Positions 15,760 through 24,976 of a stretch of DNA of 45,788 bases are shown here, piece by piece; position 1 is the stretch's first letter; each line of letters begins with the position of its first letter. Position numbers and translations under genes: made by a program. The notes below the pieces were generated by a model, which worked only from the letters and a program-made list of their open reading frames with translations, did no database searches and was not told where the DNA came from. The DNA is from an uncultured Flavobacteriales bacterium (GTDB lineage Bacteria > Bacteroidota > Bacteroidia > Flavobacteriales_G > Salibacteraceae): assembly GCA_913062955.1 (NCBI GenBank), contig CAJXZP010000026.1, forward strand, positions 1 through 45,788, written 5' to 3'.

Positions 15760-18630
15760 ATGTTTCGGTATTTTAAAACACAGAAAAAATACTATTTTCA
15801 CCCATTCATTTCAAGCTCTTCCATGGCCAATACTTTAGCAAACATTGTTTCCTATTTTCATGATTGTTACCGTTCGGATAATAGGGATTTATTTATCTAC
15901 GATTTTTTAGATAGAAAAGTAGAAGATAAAATGTTTTTTGAAGGTCGAGAAGAACTAGTCACCGGAGAACATCCCATCATTCCAATTAATTCCGAAAAGG
16001 CCATTCGGATTGAGAAGAAATTAGAGGTTTTCCAAAAGGAAAAAGAGTTGTTATTTGGAGCGTTTTTTATATGCGGACATTACATCGATTTCCGGGGCGA
16101 AACCAAAAGGTTATGTTCTCCTTTATTTTATTACCCCGCAGAAATTGAACATAAAGAGGAATACCATTATTTATCGATTAAACAAGAGGAACGTAGAATA
16201 AATCACCCCTTAATTCAATGGCTATCCAAGGACTCGGAATCCGACATTTTACACGATCCCCTTTTCAAGCAGTTACCCAAAGGTTTTATTGAATTTGGAC
16301 ATATCGGTACGTTGGTGAGCCTCTGTAAAAAGTATTTTACCGGTGTCGATTTTGAAAACGTTTACAGTTATCCGGATAATTTCACTATTAAATCGCTTAA
16401 GCAAAAATGGGCAAGTCTGGATAAAGAAAATATATCCAATACGCTATTGATACCTAGCAGTATGTTAGGTATTGTTTCCAAATCGACTAATACCCGAGGG
16501 GTGTTGAATGAACTTTCTCATTTGGCATCCTCCAACAATTTTTCCGAACCCTTACGCTCTTTGTTAACGGATGAACGAATTCCTACGAATGAAAACGTTT
16601 ACCAAAAGTGTGAATTACCAATGGTGCTAAGTGAAGCGCAACAAGCCATACTTAAATCAAGTTCTATTCATCCATTAACTTTAATTGTGGGTCCTCCTGG
16701 TACTGGGAAATCGTATACTATTGGAGCCATAGCTATTGAACACATGAGCAGGGGAGAGTCTGTTTTAATTGCCTCTAGAACCCATGAAGCCGTGGATGTT
16801 ATTGTAGCAAAAATTACTGACCAAATTGGGATTAATAAATGTGTAGTCAGGGGAGGGAAGAAACGAGCCTATAAAACACCATTAAGTAGGTATTTAAAGG
16901 CACTAATAACACGTGTGAATCCCATGCGTTATTTGCTTAAGGAGTTTGCGATGGATCCAAAGTTAAATTTGCAGAAGATTGAAAAATCACTGAGCGATTT
17001 GAATCATTCCATTTCTTCTCTTAGAAATAAAATCACGCAGTTGGAACAGTCTTTTGAAGATGAGGTAGAAAATGAGGTGACTTGGGGTAAACATTTGGGA
17101 GCTAGTAAATCTGGGATGTTTAACCAATTGAAGACGTATTATTTAGAAGTTCGAAATAATTTTCAAAAACCACTATGGGAATATAGTAAAGAATTACGTC
17201 TAGCGGATGAATCCCAAATGAGAATGGTCTTGCAAGTCATTAAATTGAAATACATCTACCAAGTGGTTAAAACCATACATCATCAATGGCAAGATCTAAA
17301 GAATTTTCATGAAGCACTAAAACTATCGAGTGATACCGAAAAAATGAAGTCTTTTGAGGACATAGATTTTAAGGTGGTTTTAAAAGCATTTCCAATTTGG
17401 CTGACCAATTTGTCGGAGGTAAAAGATGTATTACCCTTTCGTAAGGAAATGTTTGATGTGGTGATTATTGATGAAGCCACACAATGCGATATAGCCAGTT
17501 GTTTACCATTGATGCAAAGGGCCAAACGAGTAGTTTTTGCCGGAGATCCCAATCAGCTTCGCCATGTATCATTTTTATCAAGAGGAATCCAAAACTTATA
17601 TAAAACTAAATATCAGCTTAATGGTATTCCAGACTCCAAGTTAAATTACCGAGATAAAAGTGTTCTCGATGTTGCTATGGGGGCTCTACAATCAGGAACG
17701 CAAGTGGCTATGTTGGATGAACATTACCGAAGTATAGCTCCAATAATTGCCTTTAGTAATTCCCATTTTTACGATAATGATTTACGAGTTATGACCGAAC
17801 GACCCGATGAAACCGAACGGGGTGTTTACCTTATTCAATGCAATGGAGTTAGAGGGAAGAACGGGACCAATAGTAAGGAAGCAGAAAAACTTTTGGAGGA
17901 TGTTAAAAAATGCATTCTAATGGAAAAGGAATTGCGCCCCGGGCTTTGTTCTACAATCGGTATTCTTTCGCCATTTAGAGCGCAAGTAGATTTGTTAGCC
18001 AAAATGGTATTGGATAACCTGCAAATAGAGGATATAGAAAAGCATCATATCCGTGTGGGTACGGCATATAGTTTTCAAGGAGAAGAGCGTGATGTGATGT
18101 ATCTTTCCTTTGCCTTAGATGCACAAAGTCATCATTCGGCATTTATTCATATTAACAAACCGGATGTTTTTAATGTAGCCATTACTCGTGCTCGTAAACA
18201 GCAGCTGGTTTATGTATCCGTAACAAAAAAAGAAGTGAAGGGTGATTCATTGTTGCGATCCTATTTAGCAAATCCAACCAAAGCAATAATTCAAAAATAT
18301 GAGAATTCCCCTGCCCATGATTCATTTTTGGAGGAGGTAAAGGTCGTTTTAGATAACTGGGGAATGAACGCACATTGGTCAAACTTTTCAATAGCGGGTC
18401 TGCATATTGATTTATTGCTAAAATACGAAGGACGTTATATCGGTATCGATTTGGTGGGGTATCCTGGAGAATTGGAGGATGTATTTGGAGTTGAACGATA
18501 CCGCATATTAAATAGGGCAGGTGTGCAAATATTTCCTTTACCTTTTTCGGATTGGTATTTTGAAAACGAGGCAACGAAAGCGGTTTTGAAGCAAGTAATA
18601 GGTCTAAAATTACCTTCATTTAAAGGGTGA
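15760..18630 (+). CDS. SF1 (Upf1-like) helicase with C-terminal nuclease-like domain
   Basis: A 956-residue protein. The N-terminal ~290 residues are unassigned. The helicase core starts with Walker A GPPGTGKS (311-318) and motif Ia IASRTHEAVDV, is split by a coiled-coil insertion (~395-560), continues with motif II DEAT (571-574) and VVFAGDPNQL, then LDEHYRS, YSFQGEERDV and FNVAITRARKQ. This is the AAA_11/AAA_12 organisation of Upf1-like helicases. The last ~110 residues resemble a restriction-endonuclease-like fold of the Vsr/MTES_1575 type: SFLEEV (855-860), HIDLLL with Asp884, and GIDLVG with Asp897; the usual catalytic Lys is replaced by Val899. Helicase plus such a nuclease in one protein occurs in known and suspected phage-defence proteins. 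It stands alone, with a dyad just before its start. Confidence 0.9.
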   Translation: MFRYFKTQKKYYFHPFISSSSMANTLANIVSYFHDCYRSDNRDLFIYDFLDRKVEDKMFFEGREELVTGEHPIIPINSEKAIRIEKKLEVFQKEKELLFGAFFICGHYIDFRGETKRLCSPLFYYPAEIEHKEEYHYLSIKQEERRINHPLIQWLSKDSESDILHDPLFKQLPKGFIEFGHIGTLVSLCKKYFTGVDFENVYSYPDNFTIKSLKQKWASLDKENISNTLLIPSSMLGIVSKSTNTRGVLNELSHLASSNNFSEPLRSLLTDERIPTNENVYQKCELPMVLSEAQQAILKSSSIHPLTLIVGPPGTGKSYTIGAIAIEHMSRGESVLIASRTHEAVDVIVAKITDQIGINKCVVRGGKKRAYKTPLSRYLKALITRVNPMRYLLKEFAMDPKLNLQKIEKSLSDLNHSISSLRNKITQLEQSFEDEVENEVTWGKHLGASKSGMFNQLKTYYLEVRNNFQKPLWEYSKELRLADESQMRMVLQVIKLKYIYQVVKTIHHQWQDLKNFHEALKLSSDTEKMKSFEDIDFKVVLKAFPIWLTNLSEVKDVLPFRKEMFDVVIIDEATQCDIASCLPLMQRAKRVVFAGDPNQLRHVSFLSRGIQNLYKTKYQLNGIPDSKLNYRDKSVLDVAMGALQSGTQVAMLDEHYRSIAPIIAFSNSHFYDNDLRVMTERPDETERGVYLIQCNGVRGKNGTNSKEAEKLLEDVKKCILMEKELRPGLCSTIGILSPFRAQVDLLAKMVLDNLQIEDIEKHHIRVGTAYSFQGEERDVMYLSFALDAQSHHSAFIHINKPDVFNVAITRARKQQLVYVSVTKKEVKGDSLLRSYLANPTKAIIQKYENSPAHDSFLEEVKVVLDNWGMNAHWSNFSIAGLHIDLLLKYEGRYIGIDLVGYPGELEDVFGVERYRILNRAGVQIFPLPFSDWYFENEATKAVLKQVIGLKLPSFKG

Positions 18631-18871
18631 AGCATTGGCGTAAAACCAAGACCATTGTCCGATATTTTTTCTAAAATGTGCTTTTTATCTTCTCATTTAT
18701 GTCGGTAGTTATTAATAATGACAAGAGTAATACATCGTCATTTATGTCTTGATATCCCCGGAAAACACCCTGATTTCGGCTCTTACAAGGTTGCCGTGTT
18801 TAATATTGCATGAAAAGTAAATAGATTATTTCTAGTTTGTTAATTTTCAAGTTTTATTTTTAGCTTTTAAT

Positions 18872-18890
18872 TACGGTTTAAAACCGTAAA
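18872..18890. promoter_or_regulatory. Perfect palindrome upstream of the SulP gene
   Basis: Two 9-bp arms, TTACGGTTT and AAACCGTAA, surround a single central base. No T-run of terminator type follows. It may be an operator; it lies about 170 bp before the transporter start. Confidence 0.4.
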
Positions 18891-18944
18891 TTAAGCGTTG
18901 TCTTGTCGGTCACTCGCTCTCGCTCCTTTCTGCGTATTTTAGAT

Positions 18945-18958
18945 TGCAAACGTTGGCA
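18945..18958. promoter_or_regulatory. LacI-family-like operator candidate
   Basis: TGCAAACGTTGGCA is a near-perfect 14-bp palindrome centred on CG. The shape (A/T-rich half-sites around a central CG) resembles operators of LacI-family regulators. No LacI-type gene is present in the window, so the assignment is tentative. Confidence 0.25.
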
Positions 18959-19060
18959 AACATTTTAAATATTAATGTAATTGAAAGAAAATTCAACGAA
19001 CAACCAAGCGTATGATCAAACGTTCCGTTTTAAAACACAAATCTTAAAATATTTCTATAC

Positions 19061-21298
19061 ATGAGGAACACCAACAACTCCATTCCCTCCAGTGGAATAC
19101 TGGGATTGAAAGAAAATTGGCGAAACGATATATTGGCTGCTTTAAGTGTGTCTTTGGTTGCTTTACCGCTCGCTTTGGGTATTGCGGTTGCTTCAGAAGT
19201 GTCTCCCATGGCGGGTATACTTTCTGCAATTATTGGGGGAGTGGTGACCACTTTCTTTCGAGGTGGGCATGTGTCCATTAACGGCCCTGCAGCTGGATTA
19301 ATTGCCGCTATCTTGGGTGGTCTTATTGCTTTAGAAGGAAACATCAACTATGTGTTGGCAGCCATAGTAGTGTCAGGTGCCATTCAAATTTTATTGGGCG
19401 TTCTAAAAATGGGACGTTTTGCCAAGTTATTACCTACATCGGTACTCCACGGTATTTTGGCGGCTATTGGTGTGATTATCATCGCAAAACAAGTGCGTTA
19501 TGCACTGGGGGTAACTTCCAATGCCGACACTATTATTGGCACCTTAGCAGATACTTTCTATCAACTGCCAGCAGCCAATCCCTTTGTTTTTATAATTGCA
19601 CTCGTTGGTATTTTGGTACTTGTTTTTCACAATAAAATAAAAAATAGATTTATTCGGATTATACCTGCCCCAATGTGGGTTTTGATGTTAACCTTACCCT
19701 TGGTTTTTGTGTTTGATTTTTTCAACGAACATCCCATTTTTTTCATGGGTAATTCATATGGAGTAGGCCCAGATTTACTTATTAATATTCCTGAAAATCC
19801 TCTGGATAGTATTATGCATCCAGATTTTGCAATGATTGGTACTTCGGCTTTTTGGCTAACCGTTTTATCCATTACAACGATTGCCACGGTGGTAACCTTG
19901 GCAAGTGCTCGTGCTATTGATAAACTAGATCCATTTAAACGTACCACTGACCTAAATAAAGATCTGGTTGGTGTAGGGTTAAGTACCATGGTTTCTGGAG
20001 CTTTAGGCGGGCTTCCAATCATTACAGTAATTGTTCGAAGTACAGTAAACGTAAATAGTAATGCCAAGACCAAGTGGGCCAATCTTTACCACGGAATCTT
20101 TCTCATACTTTTTATCCTAATTTTTGCCCCTGTTCTAAGAAGCATTCCCTTGGCGGCCTTAGCAGCCATATTATTACACACCGGTTTTAAATTGGCATCC
20201 CCCAAGGTATTCAAATTAGCCTATGATCAAGGAGTAGAACAATTATTATTCCTTTCATCTACACTCATTATTACCTTATTTACAGACCTGCTGTATGGAA
20301 TCGTAGGTGGTATTCTCATTACTCTAGCCTTACACATGCTCTTAGCAAAGGTGGGTTTTATTCGTTTCTTTAAAATGATTTATAGATCTGGATCGAAATT
20401 ACGCCAGTTAGACAATGGTACCTATGAGGTTAAATTGAAAGGGATTGCCAATTTCTTGTATGCATTGCAGTTGGACAAACTGCTGCAAGAAATCCCTAAA
20501 GGATCTTCGGTACGTATTGATTTGTCCCGAACACGTTTGGTAGACTTGTCTATCATGGAAAATATGATCGATTTTAAGCGCATTCAAGAGAACAATGGAG
20601 GCGATGTAAAGCTAATAGGGTTGGATAGTCACGTGGCTTCAACGAGTCATAACCGAGCCTTGAAAATTATCACTGGGCGCGTGAGTCAACGATTTACTCA
20701 ACGTCAGATACGTTTACATAAAATGGCTATTTTAAATGGCTGGTCTTTCGATCGGGATGTAGATTGGAATACTTCCTATTTGAGAAACTTCCGTTTCTTC
20801 GATACACGCCCCATTGAAATGAAGAGTAATTCCCTTCAAGGACATCATGAAGAAAATAATGCGCAATGGGAAATTGCCGACATTGTATTTGATGAAGGGG
20901 CAATGCTTGCACTGGAAGTATATCAAACCACCGTACATATTGTCCGTCTGCCATCCCAAATACCCCGATTTATTATTGACAAAGAAGGACTCTTTGATAA
21001 AATATATGAACGAGTAAGAGCTTTTTCCCGATCAAATCGAGATATTGATTTTAATAAACATCATGGATTCTCCCGTAAATTTCATTTGAGTGGCGAAGAC
21101 GAGGATGCCATCCGGAACTTTTTTACCGATGATCTCATCCATTTTTTAGATGAAAATGAAATTTATCATATTGAAAGCAACGGAGAGGCACTTATGATTT
21201 TTAAATATGTTCGTATTGCTCGTACCGAAGAGGTGCAAAATATACTCGCCTTTTCATCCCGTTTATTGAAATATATGGGATTTGTAAATAAGCTCTAA
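19061..21298 (+). CDS. SulP-family inorganic anion transporter with STAS domain and extra C-terminal domain
   Basis: A 745-residue membrane protein. The SulP transport domain (residues ~18-420) opens with ALPLALGIAVASEVSPMAGI and FRGGHVSINGPAAGLIAAIL, the classical SulP signature region, and has about a dozen hydrophobic segments. A STAS domain follows (about 440-550; SSVRIDLSRTRLVDLSIMEN). The last ~180 residues are an extra soluble domain with FSRKFHLSGEDEDAIRNFF and IYHIESNGEALMIFKYVRI that is not part of the usual SulP-STAS layout. SulP proteins carry sulfate, bicarbonate or other anions; bicarbonate is plausible because a beta-carbonic anhydrase gene is 8 kb away, but nothing in the sequence fixes the substrate. 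Confidence 0.93.
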   Translation: MRNTNNSIPSSGILGLKENWRNDILAALSVSLVALPLALGIAVASEVSPMAGILSAIIGGVVTTFFRGGHVSINGPAAGLIAAILGGLIALEGNINYVLAAIVVSGAIQILLGVLKMGRFAKLLPTSVLHGILAAIGVIIIAKQVRYALGVTSNADTIIGTLADTFYQLPAANPFVFIIALVGILVLVFHNKIKNRFIRIIPAPMWVLMLTLPLVFVFDFFNEHPIFFMGNSYGVGPDLLINIPENPLDSIMHPDFAMIGTSAFWLTVLSITTIATVVTLASARAIDKLDPFKRTTDLNKDLVGVGLSTMVSGALGGLPIITVIVRSTVNVNSNAKTKWANLYHGIFLILFILIFAPVLRSIPLAALAAILLHTGFKLASPKVFKLAYDQGVEQLLFLSSTLIITLFTDLLYGIVGGILITLALHMLLAKVGFIRFFKMIYRSGSKLRQLDNGTYEVKLKGIANFLYALQLDKLLQEIPKGSSVRIDLSRTRLVDLSIMENMIDFKRIQENNGGDVKLIGLDSHVASTSHNRALKIITGRVSQRFTQRQIRLHKMAILNGWSFDRDVDWNTSYLRNFRFFDTRPIEMKSNSLQGHHEENNAQWEIADIVFDEGAMLALEVYQTTVHIVRLPSQIPRFIIDKEGLFDKIYERVRAFSRSNRDIDFNKHHGFSRKFHLSGEDEDAIRNFFTDDLIHFLDENEIYHIESNGEALMIFKYVRIARTEEVQNILAFSSRLLKYMGFVNKL

Positions 21299-21386
21299 CA
21301 TGCATAATTGGTCTTTTGAATAGATTCATTTCTACTTCTGTACATTAATGGCAATAAACCGCCTTTTATTAAGGATACCTTTTTTT

Positions 21387-21935
21387 ATGAAAGTTTATAT
21401 AGAAACAGATAGATTGTTGCTCCGAGATATAGAAGAATCGGATGCTGCAGGAATTTTCGCTTTAGATTCCGATCCTGAAGTGCATCAGTATTTAGGAAAT
21501 CATCCCATTACAAGCATGCAGCAAGCCGAAGAAATGATTTGCCTAATACGTCAACAATATGTGGATAAGGGCGTGGGTCGTTGGGCAGTGATTGATAAAG
21601 CAAGTAATGAATTTGTGGGATGGAGTGGATTAAAATATGAACTAAATTTACGTAAAGAATTTAGTTATTTTGACTTGGGTTTTCGTTTGCGACCAAAATA
21701 TTGGGGGCAAGGTATCGCTACCGAATCTGCCAGAGAAAGTTTGAAATTCGGTTTTACAAAAATGAATCTCACTCAAATTTGTGCGGCTGCTGATATTGCT
21801 AATTTTGCGTCAAATGCGGTTTTGAAAAAAGTAGGCTTGCAGTTTAAAGAGGTATTCCAATATGAAGAAATACCCGTAAATTGGTATGTTTTGAATCGAG
21901 AGGATTGGTTAAAACATGTCAGTAGAACCCCCTAG
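21387..21935 (+). CDS. GNAT-family N-acetyltransferase (RimJ/RimL type)
   Basis: I choose the ATG at 21387 because it yields the standard family N-terminus MKVYIETDRLLLRDIEESD; the upstream in-frame ATG at 21348 would add 13 hydrophobic residues not typical of the family. The 182-residue enzyme shows the GNAT features: DLGFRLRPKYWGQGIATES with the acetyl-CoA binding loop (R-x-x-x-x-G-Q-G-I-A), then ICAAADIANFASNAVLKKVG. It should transfer acetyl from acetyl-CoA to an amine, possibly a protein N-terminus or small molecule. It is followed 35 bp downstream by a DHFR-like reductase gene on the same strand. Confidence 0.88.
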   Translation: MKVYIETDRLLLRDIEESDAAGIFALDSDPEVHQYLGNHPITSMQQAEEMICLIRQQYVDKGVGRWAVIDKASNEFVGWSGLKYELNLRKEFSYFDLGFRLRPKYWGQGIATESARESLKFGFTKMNLTQICAAADIANFASNAVLKKVGLQFKEVFQYEEIPVNWYVLNREDWLKHVSRTP

Positions 21936-21970
21936 TTTTGATACCTTCTCTCCAATTAGAATAACAAAAT

Positions 21971-22522
21971 ATGATTAAAAGAAACAAAGTATTCATTGCC
22001 GTTAGTTTGGATGGTTTTATTGCCGACAAAAACGGAGGTATTGATTGGTTAACGGAAACACCAAACCCCGAACAATCTGATTTAGGTTATGCGAATTTCT
22101 CTGCTAATATAGATGCCATTGTAATGGGCCGAAATACCTTCGAAACCGTATGTGGATTTGATATGGATTGGCCCTATACCATCCCTGTTTTTGTATTGAG
22201 TAATTCACTGACTAAAGTTCCTGTGGAATATGCCGGAAAGGCATTTGTGGTAAATGGTCCGTTAACCGAGGTTATTGCTAAGATTCACACACTGGGTCAT
22301 GGGCAATTATACATGGATGGGGGAGGAACGGTACAGGGCTTCTTGAAAGAAGATCTTATTGATGATTTGATCCTAACCCAGATCCCCGTTGTTTTAGGAG
22401 AAGGTATTCCCTTATTTAAAGCAATGTCCAAACGTTTGGATTTTGAATTGGTGAAAACAGAAACATTCATTGGTGAATTGGTACAATCGCATTACCAAAG
22501 AAAAGCGGTTCCCATTAATTAA
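21971..22522 (+). CDS. Dihydrofolate reductase/RibD C-terminal family reductase
   Basis: A 183-residue soluble protein of the DHFR-RibD_C family: NKVFIAVSLDGFIADKNGG at the start, AIVMGRNTFETV near residue 54, IPVFVLSN, LYMDGGGTVQGFLKEDLID near residue 116 (nucleotide-binding glycines), and IPVVLGEGIPLF near residue 139. Members are usually annotated as NADPH-dependent reductases; this group is not true folA and the substrate is unknown. It lies between a GNAT gene and a zinc-ribbon membrane protein gene, all on the plus strand. Confidence 0.9.
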   Translation: MIKRNKVFIAVSLDGFIADKNGGIDWLTETPNPEQSDLGYANFSANIDAIVMGRNTFETVCGFDMDWPYTIPVFVLSNSLTKVPVEYAGKAFVVNGPLTEVIAKIHTLGHGQLYMDGGGTVQGFLKEDLIDDLILTQIPVVLGEGIPLFKAMSKRLDFELVKTETFIGELVQSHYQRKAVPIN

Positions 22523-22679
22523 ATGGATTCTTTGAAAAGTTATTTTATTTGGATTTTAGTCAAATACGGAATGATAAACAGGAAATGGTGGTTTTATTCA
22601 TTCCCAAATGAATCCTTGGGATTGAAAGGAATAAAAATTCCATATTGGATCTCCAATAAACGCAAAAAGCAAAATAAAT

Positions 22680-23288
22680 ATGATTATTCCCTACGGAGTT
22701 TTTTCATCTGTGAGCTCAAGTAATCGTCCCAAGGGGCTGACCTGTGATTCCTGTGGTCAAAATGGGCAAATAGTGGTAGAGAAACATATCGTATCCGTTC
22801 ATGTATTTTACGTTCCGCTTTTTCCTATCAAAATTTCGGATGAGTTTAATTGCTTGAATTGTAATGAATCTGTAAGTTACCAAGAAATGGGGCCTCAACT
22901 AAGAAAGTACTATAAGCCTTTTAAATCGAATCAGTTTCCTAGGTTTTGGCATTTTTCAGGAGTTCTTATGCTCGTTTTGGTGGGGATTTGGTGGGGATGT
23001 AATAGGTATTCAAATAGACGCATCAACGTAGATAGATTAGAACGTTTATCCATAGGTCGGATTATTGAGTATCAATCGGATAATTCGTCCTATTCGTCCA
23101 TGAAGGTTTGTGGAATTTCCCGTGATTCCTCTATCTTACTCGTTCATAATTCTTTTGAAGTAGCTTCTTATTCCGAAATTAATAGGATTTTGTTTTCTTC
23201 TTATTATTCAACAGACACGCTTGAGATGAAACCGAAAGTACTGATCGATATGGCTTGGAATGGAGAAATAAAAAGTGTGCATTGGTAG
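22680..23288 (+). CDS. Zinc-ribbon membrane protein of unknown function
   Basis: A 202-residue protein with an N-terminal zinc ribbon (CDSCG near residue 22 and CLNC near residue 58) enclosing a FYVPLFPIKI segment, as in the zinc_ribbon_15-like family. One transmembrane helix follows (FSGVLMLVLVGIWWG, about residues 93-107). The C-terminal ~90 residues are a soluble beta-rich region with ERLSIGRIIEYQ and SSILLVHNSFEVASYSEI. No catalytic motif is visible. An overlapping frame that begins directly after the DHFR stop (22523) was rejected as non-coding. Confidence 0.75.
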   Translation: MIIPYGVFSSVSSSNRPKGLTCDSCGQNGQIVVEKHIVSVHVFYVPLFPIKISDEFNCLNCNESVSYQEMGPQLRKYYKPFKSNQFPRFWHFSGVLMLVLVGIWWGCNRYSNRRINVDRLERLSIGRIIEYQSDNSSYSSMKVCGISRDSSILLVHNSFEVASYSEINRILFSSYYSTDTLEMKPKVLIDMAWNGEIKSVHW

Positions 23289-23350
23289 GTGTTAGCCATT
23301 AATTTATTTACGACTTCTAATATGTATTACTTTTACTTAAACTTCCAAAC

Positions 23351-23728
23351 ATGAATCTAAATCAAATTACCGTCCCGTCCTTAAACGTGGATCAAGCGGT
23401 TTCCTTTTACGAATCCTTGGGATTGCAATTAATTGTGAAATCTACGGCACATTATGCCCGGTTTAGATGTCCCGATGGAGCCAGTACGTTTTCAATACAA
23501 GAAGTAGAATCCTTACCCTTGGGAGATGGCGTTCATGTTTATTTTGAATGCGATGACTTGGATCAGCAAGTAACCCATTTACAATCCAAGGGAATTATAT
23601 TTGACGAATTACCGAATGGCAAACCGTGGTTATGGCGAGAAGCTCACTTACGTGATTTGGATGGCAATCATTTAATACTGTATTATGCCGGTAAGAACCG
23701 TTTAAATCCACCTTGGAAATTGAAATAA
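23351..23728 (+). CDS. VOC-superfamily (glyoxalase/bleomycin resistance-like) protein
   Basis: A 125-residue single-domain protein with the vicinal oxygen chelate fold: NQITVPSLNVDQAVSFYESL at the N-terminus, GVHVYFECDDLDQQVTHLQS in the middle and HLRDLDGNHLILYYAGKNR at the C-terminus. The metal ligand pattern includes an acid near the end of the last strand (the usual E is absent here: NHLILYY). Functions in this superfamily range from glyoxalase to antibiotic binding; no specific one can be assigned. Confidence 0.87.
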   Translation: MNLNQITVPSLNVDQAVSFYESLGLQLIVKSTAHYARFRCPDGASTFSIQEVESLPLGDGVHVYFECDDLDQQVTHLQSKGIIFDELPNGKPWLWREAHLRDLDGNHLILYYAGKNRLNPPWKLK

Positions 23729-23818
23729 TTACAATTTTTCCTTTTCTAAAAGTCATTTGACTCTTCACAAAACCGTACCATTGCATTTCATTGTAACACC
23801 AAGAAATCTGCATCGTTT

Positions 23819-24895
23819 ATGGACCAGTCTAGCTACCAATTAAAGAGATATGATTTATCTGAAGATAGATCGTTAAAACCATGGAGTGCCGCAGATGAAT
23901 TATTGGTGCAATCCTTTTCTGATTCCGAAATGACCTCTTCTTCCATCGGGATTTATGGCGATCGTTTTGGGTATTTGACGTGTCATTTAAATGAGAAAAA
24001 CCCTACCGTAGTTTCCATTCATAAAAGTGAGGAATTGGCTATTTCAGCCAATTTGAAAGCGAATAATTTACCCACTATAGAATTTCATCATCCCATAACA
24101 ACCCTACCTACACAAATGGATGAGGTGTATGTGAAGGTCCCTAAATCACTCGATTTGTTTCATTTGTATTTGGAGCATCTAGCGGATAATAGTACGGATG
24201 AGGTGCAAGTACTTTGTGGGTTTATGACCCGTCATTTTACGCCTGCTATTATCAAAATAGCGGAACAGTATTTTGAAGAAGTCACGCAAAGTAAAGCGGT
24301 AAAAAAAGCCCGATTGGTGTATTTACGTAAAAAGAAATCAGGGACTAAACAAAATATTAGAAAAACAATTTCGTACAATAATCAAGACTTTCATCAATAT
24401 TGGGGCGTATTTTCCGCCAATCATATTGATTATGCCACTCAGTTCTTTATCGAACATATGGATTTGTCGAGTCAACCAGAAATTGTATTGGATTTGGCAT
24501 CCGGTAATGGTGTTATTGCGGCAGAAGTTCAGAACCAACTTCCAAATTCAGAACTTCATTTGATGGACGATTCCTTTCTAGCGGTGGCCTCTGGCCAACT
24601 AAATGTGAGAGGAGAAAATGTCCATCATCACTACCATAATGATTTATCTGTTTTTGAGGATAATTCCTTGGATATAATTGTTTCCAATCCACCGTTTCAT
24701 TTTGAACACGAAATAAATATTCAAATCCCATTGGCCCTTTTTAAAGGATGTCACCGAAGTTTGAAAGTAGGAGGGAGCCTACAATTGGTGGCCAACAAAC
24801 ATTTAAACTACAAGGTGCATTTAGACCCATTATTTGCCCAAGTAAAGATTTTGGCACAAGACGAAAAATTTGTGGTGTACGCTTGTGTGAAGTAA
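23819..24895 (+). CDS. RlmG/RsmC-like rRNA guanine-N2 methyltransferase
   Basis: A 358-residue protein with the two-domain layout of RlmG and RsmC: a degenerate N-terminal Rossmann-like half and a catalytic C-terminal half. Motif I is VLDLASGNGVIAAEVQNQLP (near residue 223). The catalytic motif is NPPFH (290-294), typical of guanine-N2 methyltransferases. The C-terminal LVANKHLNYKVHLDPLFAQV resembles RlmG, which methylates 23S rRNA G1835. The exact target base in this organism is inference from similarity. It is cytoplasmic and stands between a VOC gene and a GNAT gene. Confidence 0.85.
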   Translation: MDQSSYQLKRYDLSEDRSLKPWSAADELLVQSFSDSEMTSSSIGIYGDRFGYLTCHLNEKNPTVVSIHKSEELAISANLKANNLPTIEFHHPITTLPTQMDEVYVKVPKSLDLFHLYLEHLADNSTDEVQVLCGFMTRHFTPAIIKIAEQYFEEVTQSKAVKKARLVYLRKKKSGTKQNIRKTISYNNQDFHQYWGVFSANHIDYATQFFIEHMDLSSQPEIVLDLASGNGVIAAEVQNQLPNSELHLMDDSFLAVASGQLNVRGENVHHHYHNDLSVFEDNSLDIIVSNPPFHFEHEINIQIPLALFKGCHRSLKVGGSLQLVANKHLNYKVHLDPLFAQVKILAQDEKFVVYACVK

Positions 24896-24976
24896 GAACC
24901 ATCGGTGATTCTTAAAGTATGGATTGTGATTCTGCTTTAGTATATCTTAGGGCTTTATTATTTCATTCATTAAAAT

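Larger units (their letters stand above)
18631..19060. other. 430-bp intergenic region upstream of the SulP gene
   Basis: No gene was found. The region holds two palindromes. TTACGGTTT (18872-18880), one base, then AAACCGTAA (18882-18890) is a perfect dyad. TGCAAACGTTGGCA (18945-18958) differs by one base from the palindrome TGCAAACGTTTGCA. These and the long leader suggest regulated expression of the SulP transporter. Confidence 0.6.

Noticed and set aside
22523-22723. 66-codon frame starting directly after the DHFR-like stop
   Set aside because: It overlaps the start of the zinc-ribbon protein gene by 44 bases, has an odd composition rich in Trp, Tyr and Lys, and shows no motif. The zinc-ribbon frame is clearly the real gene.
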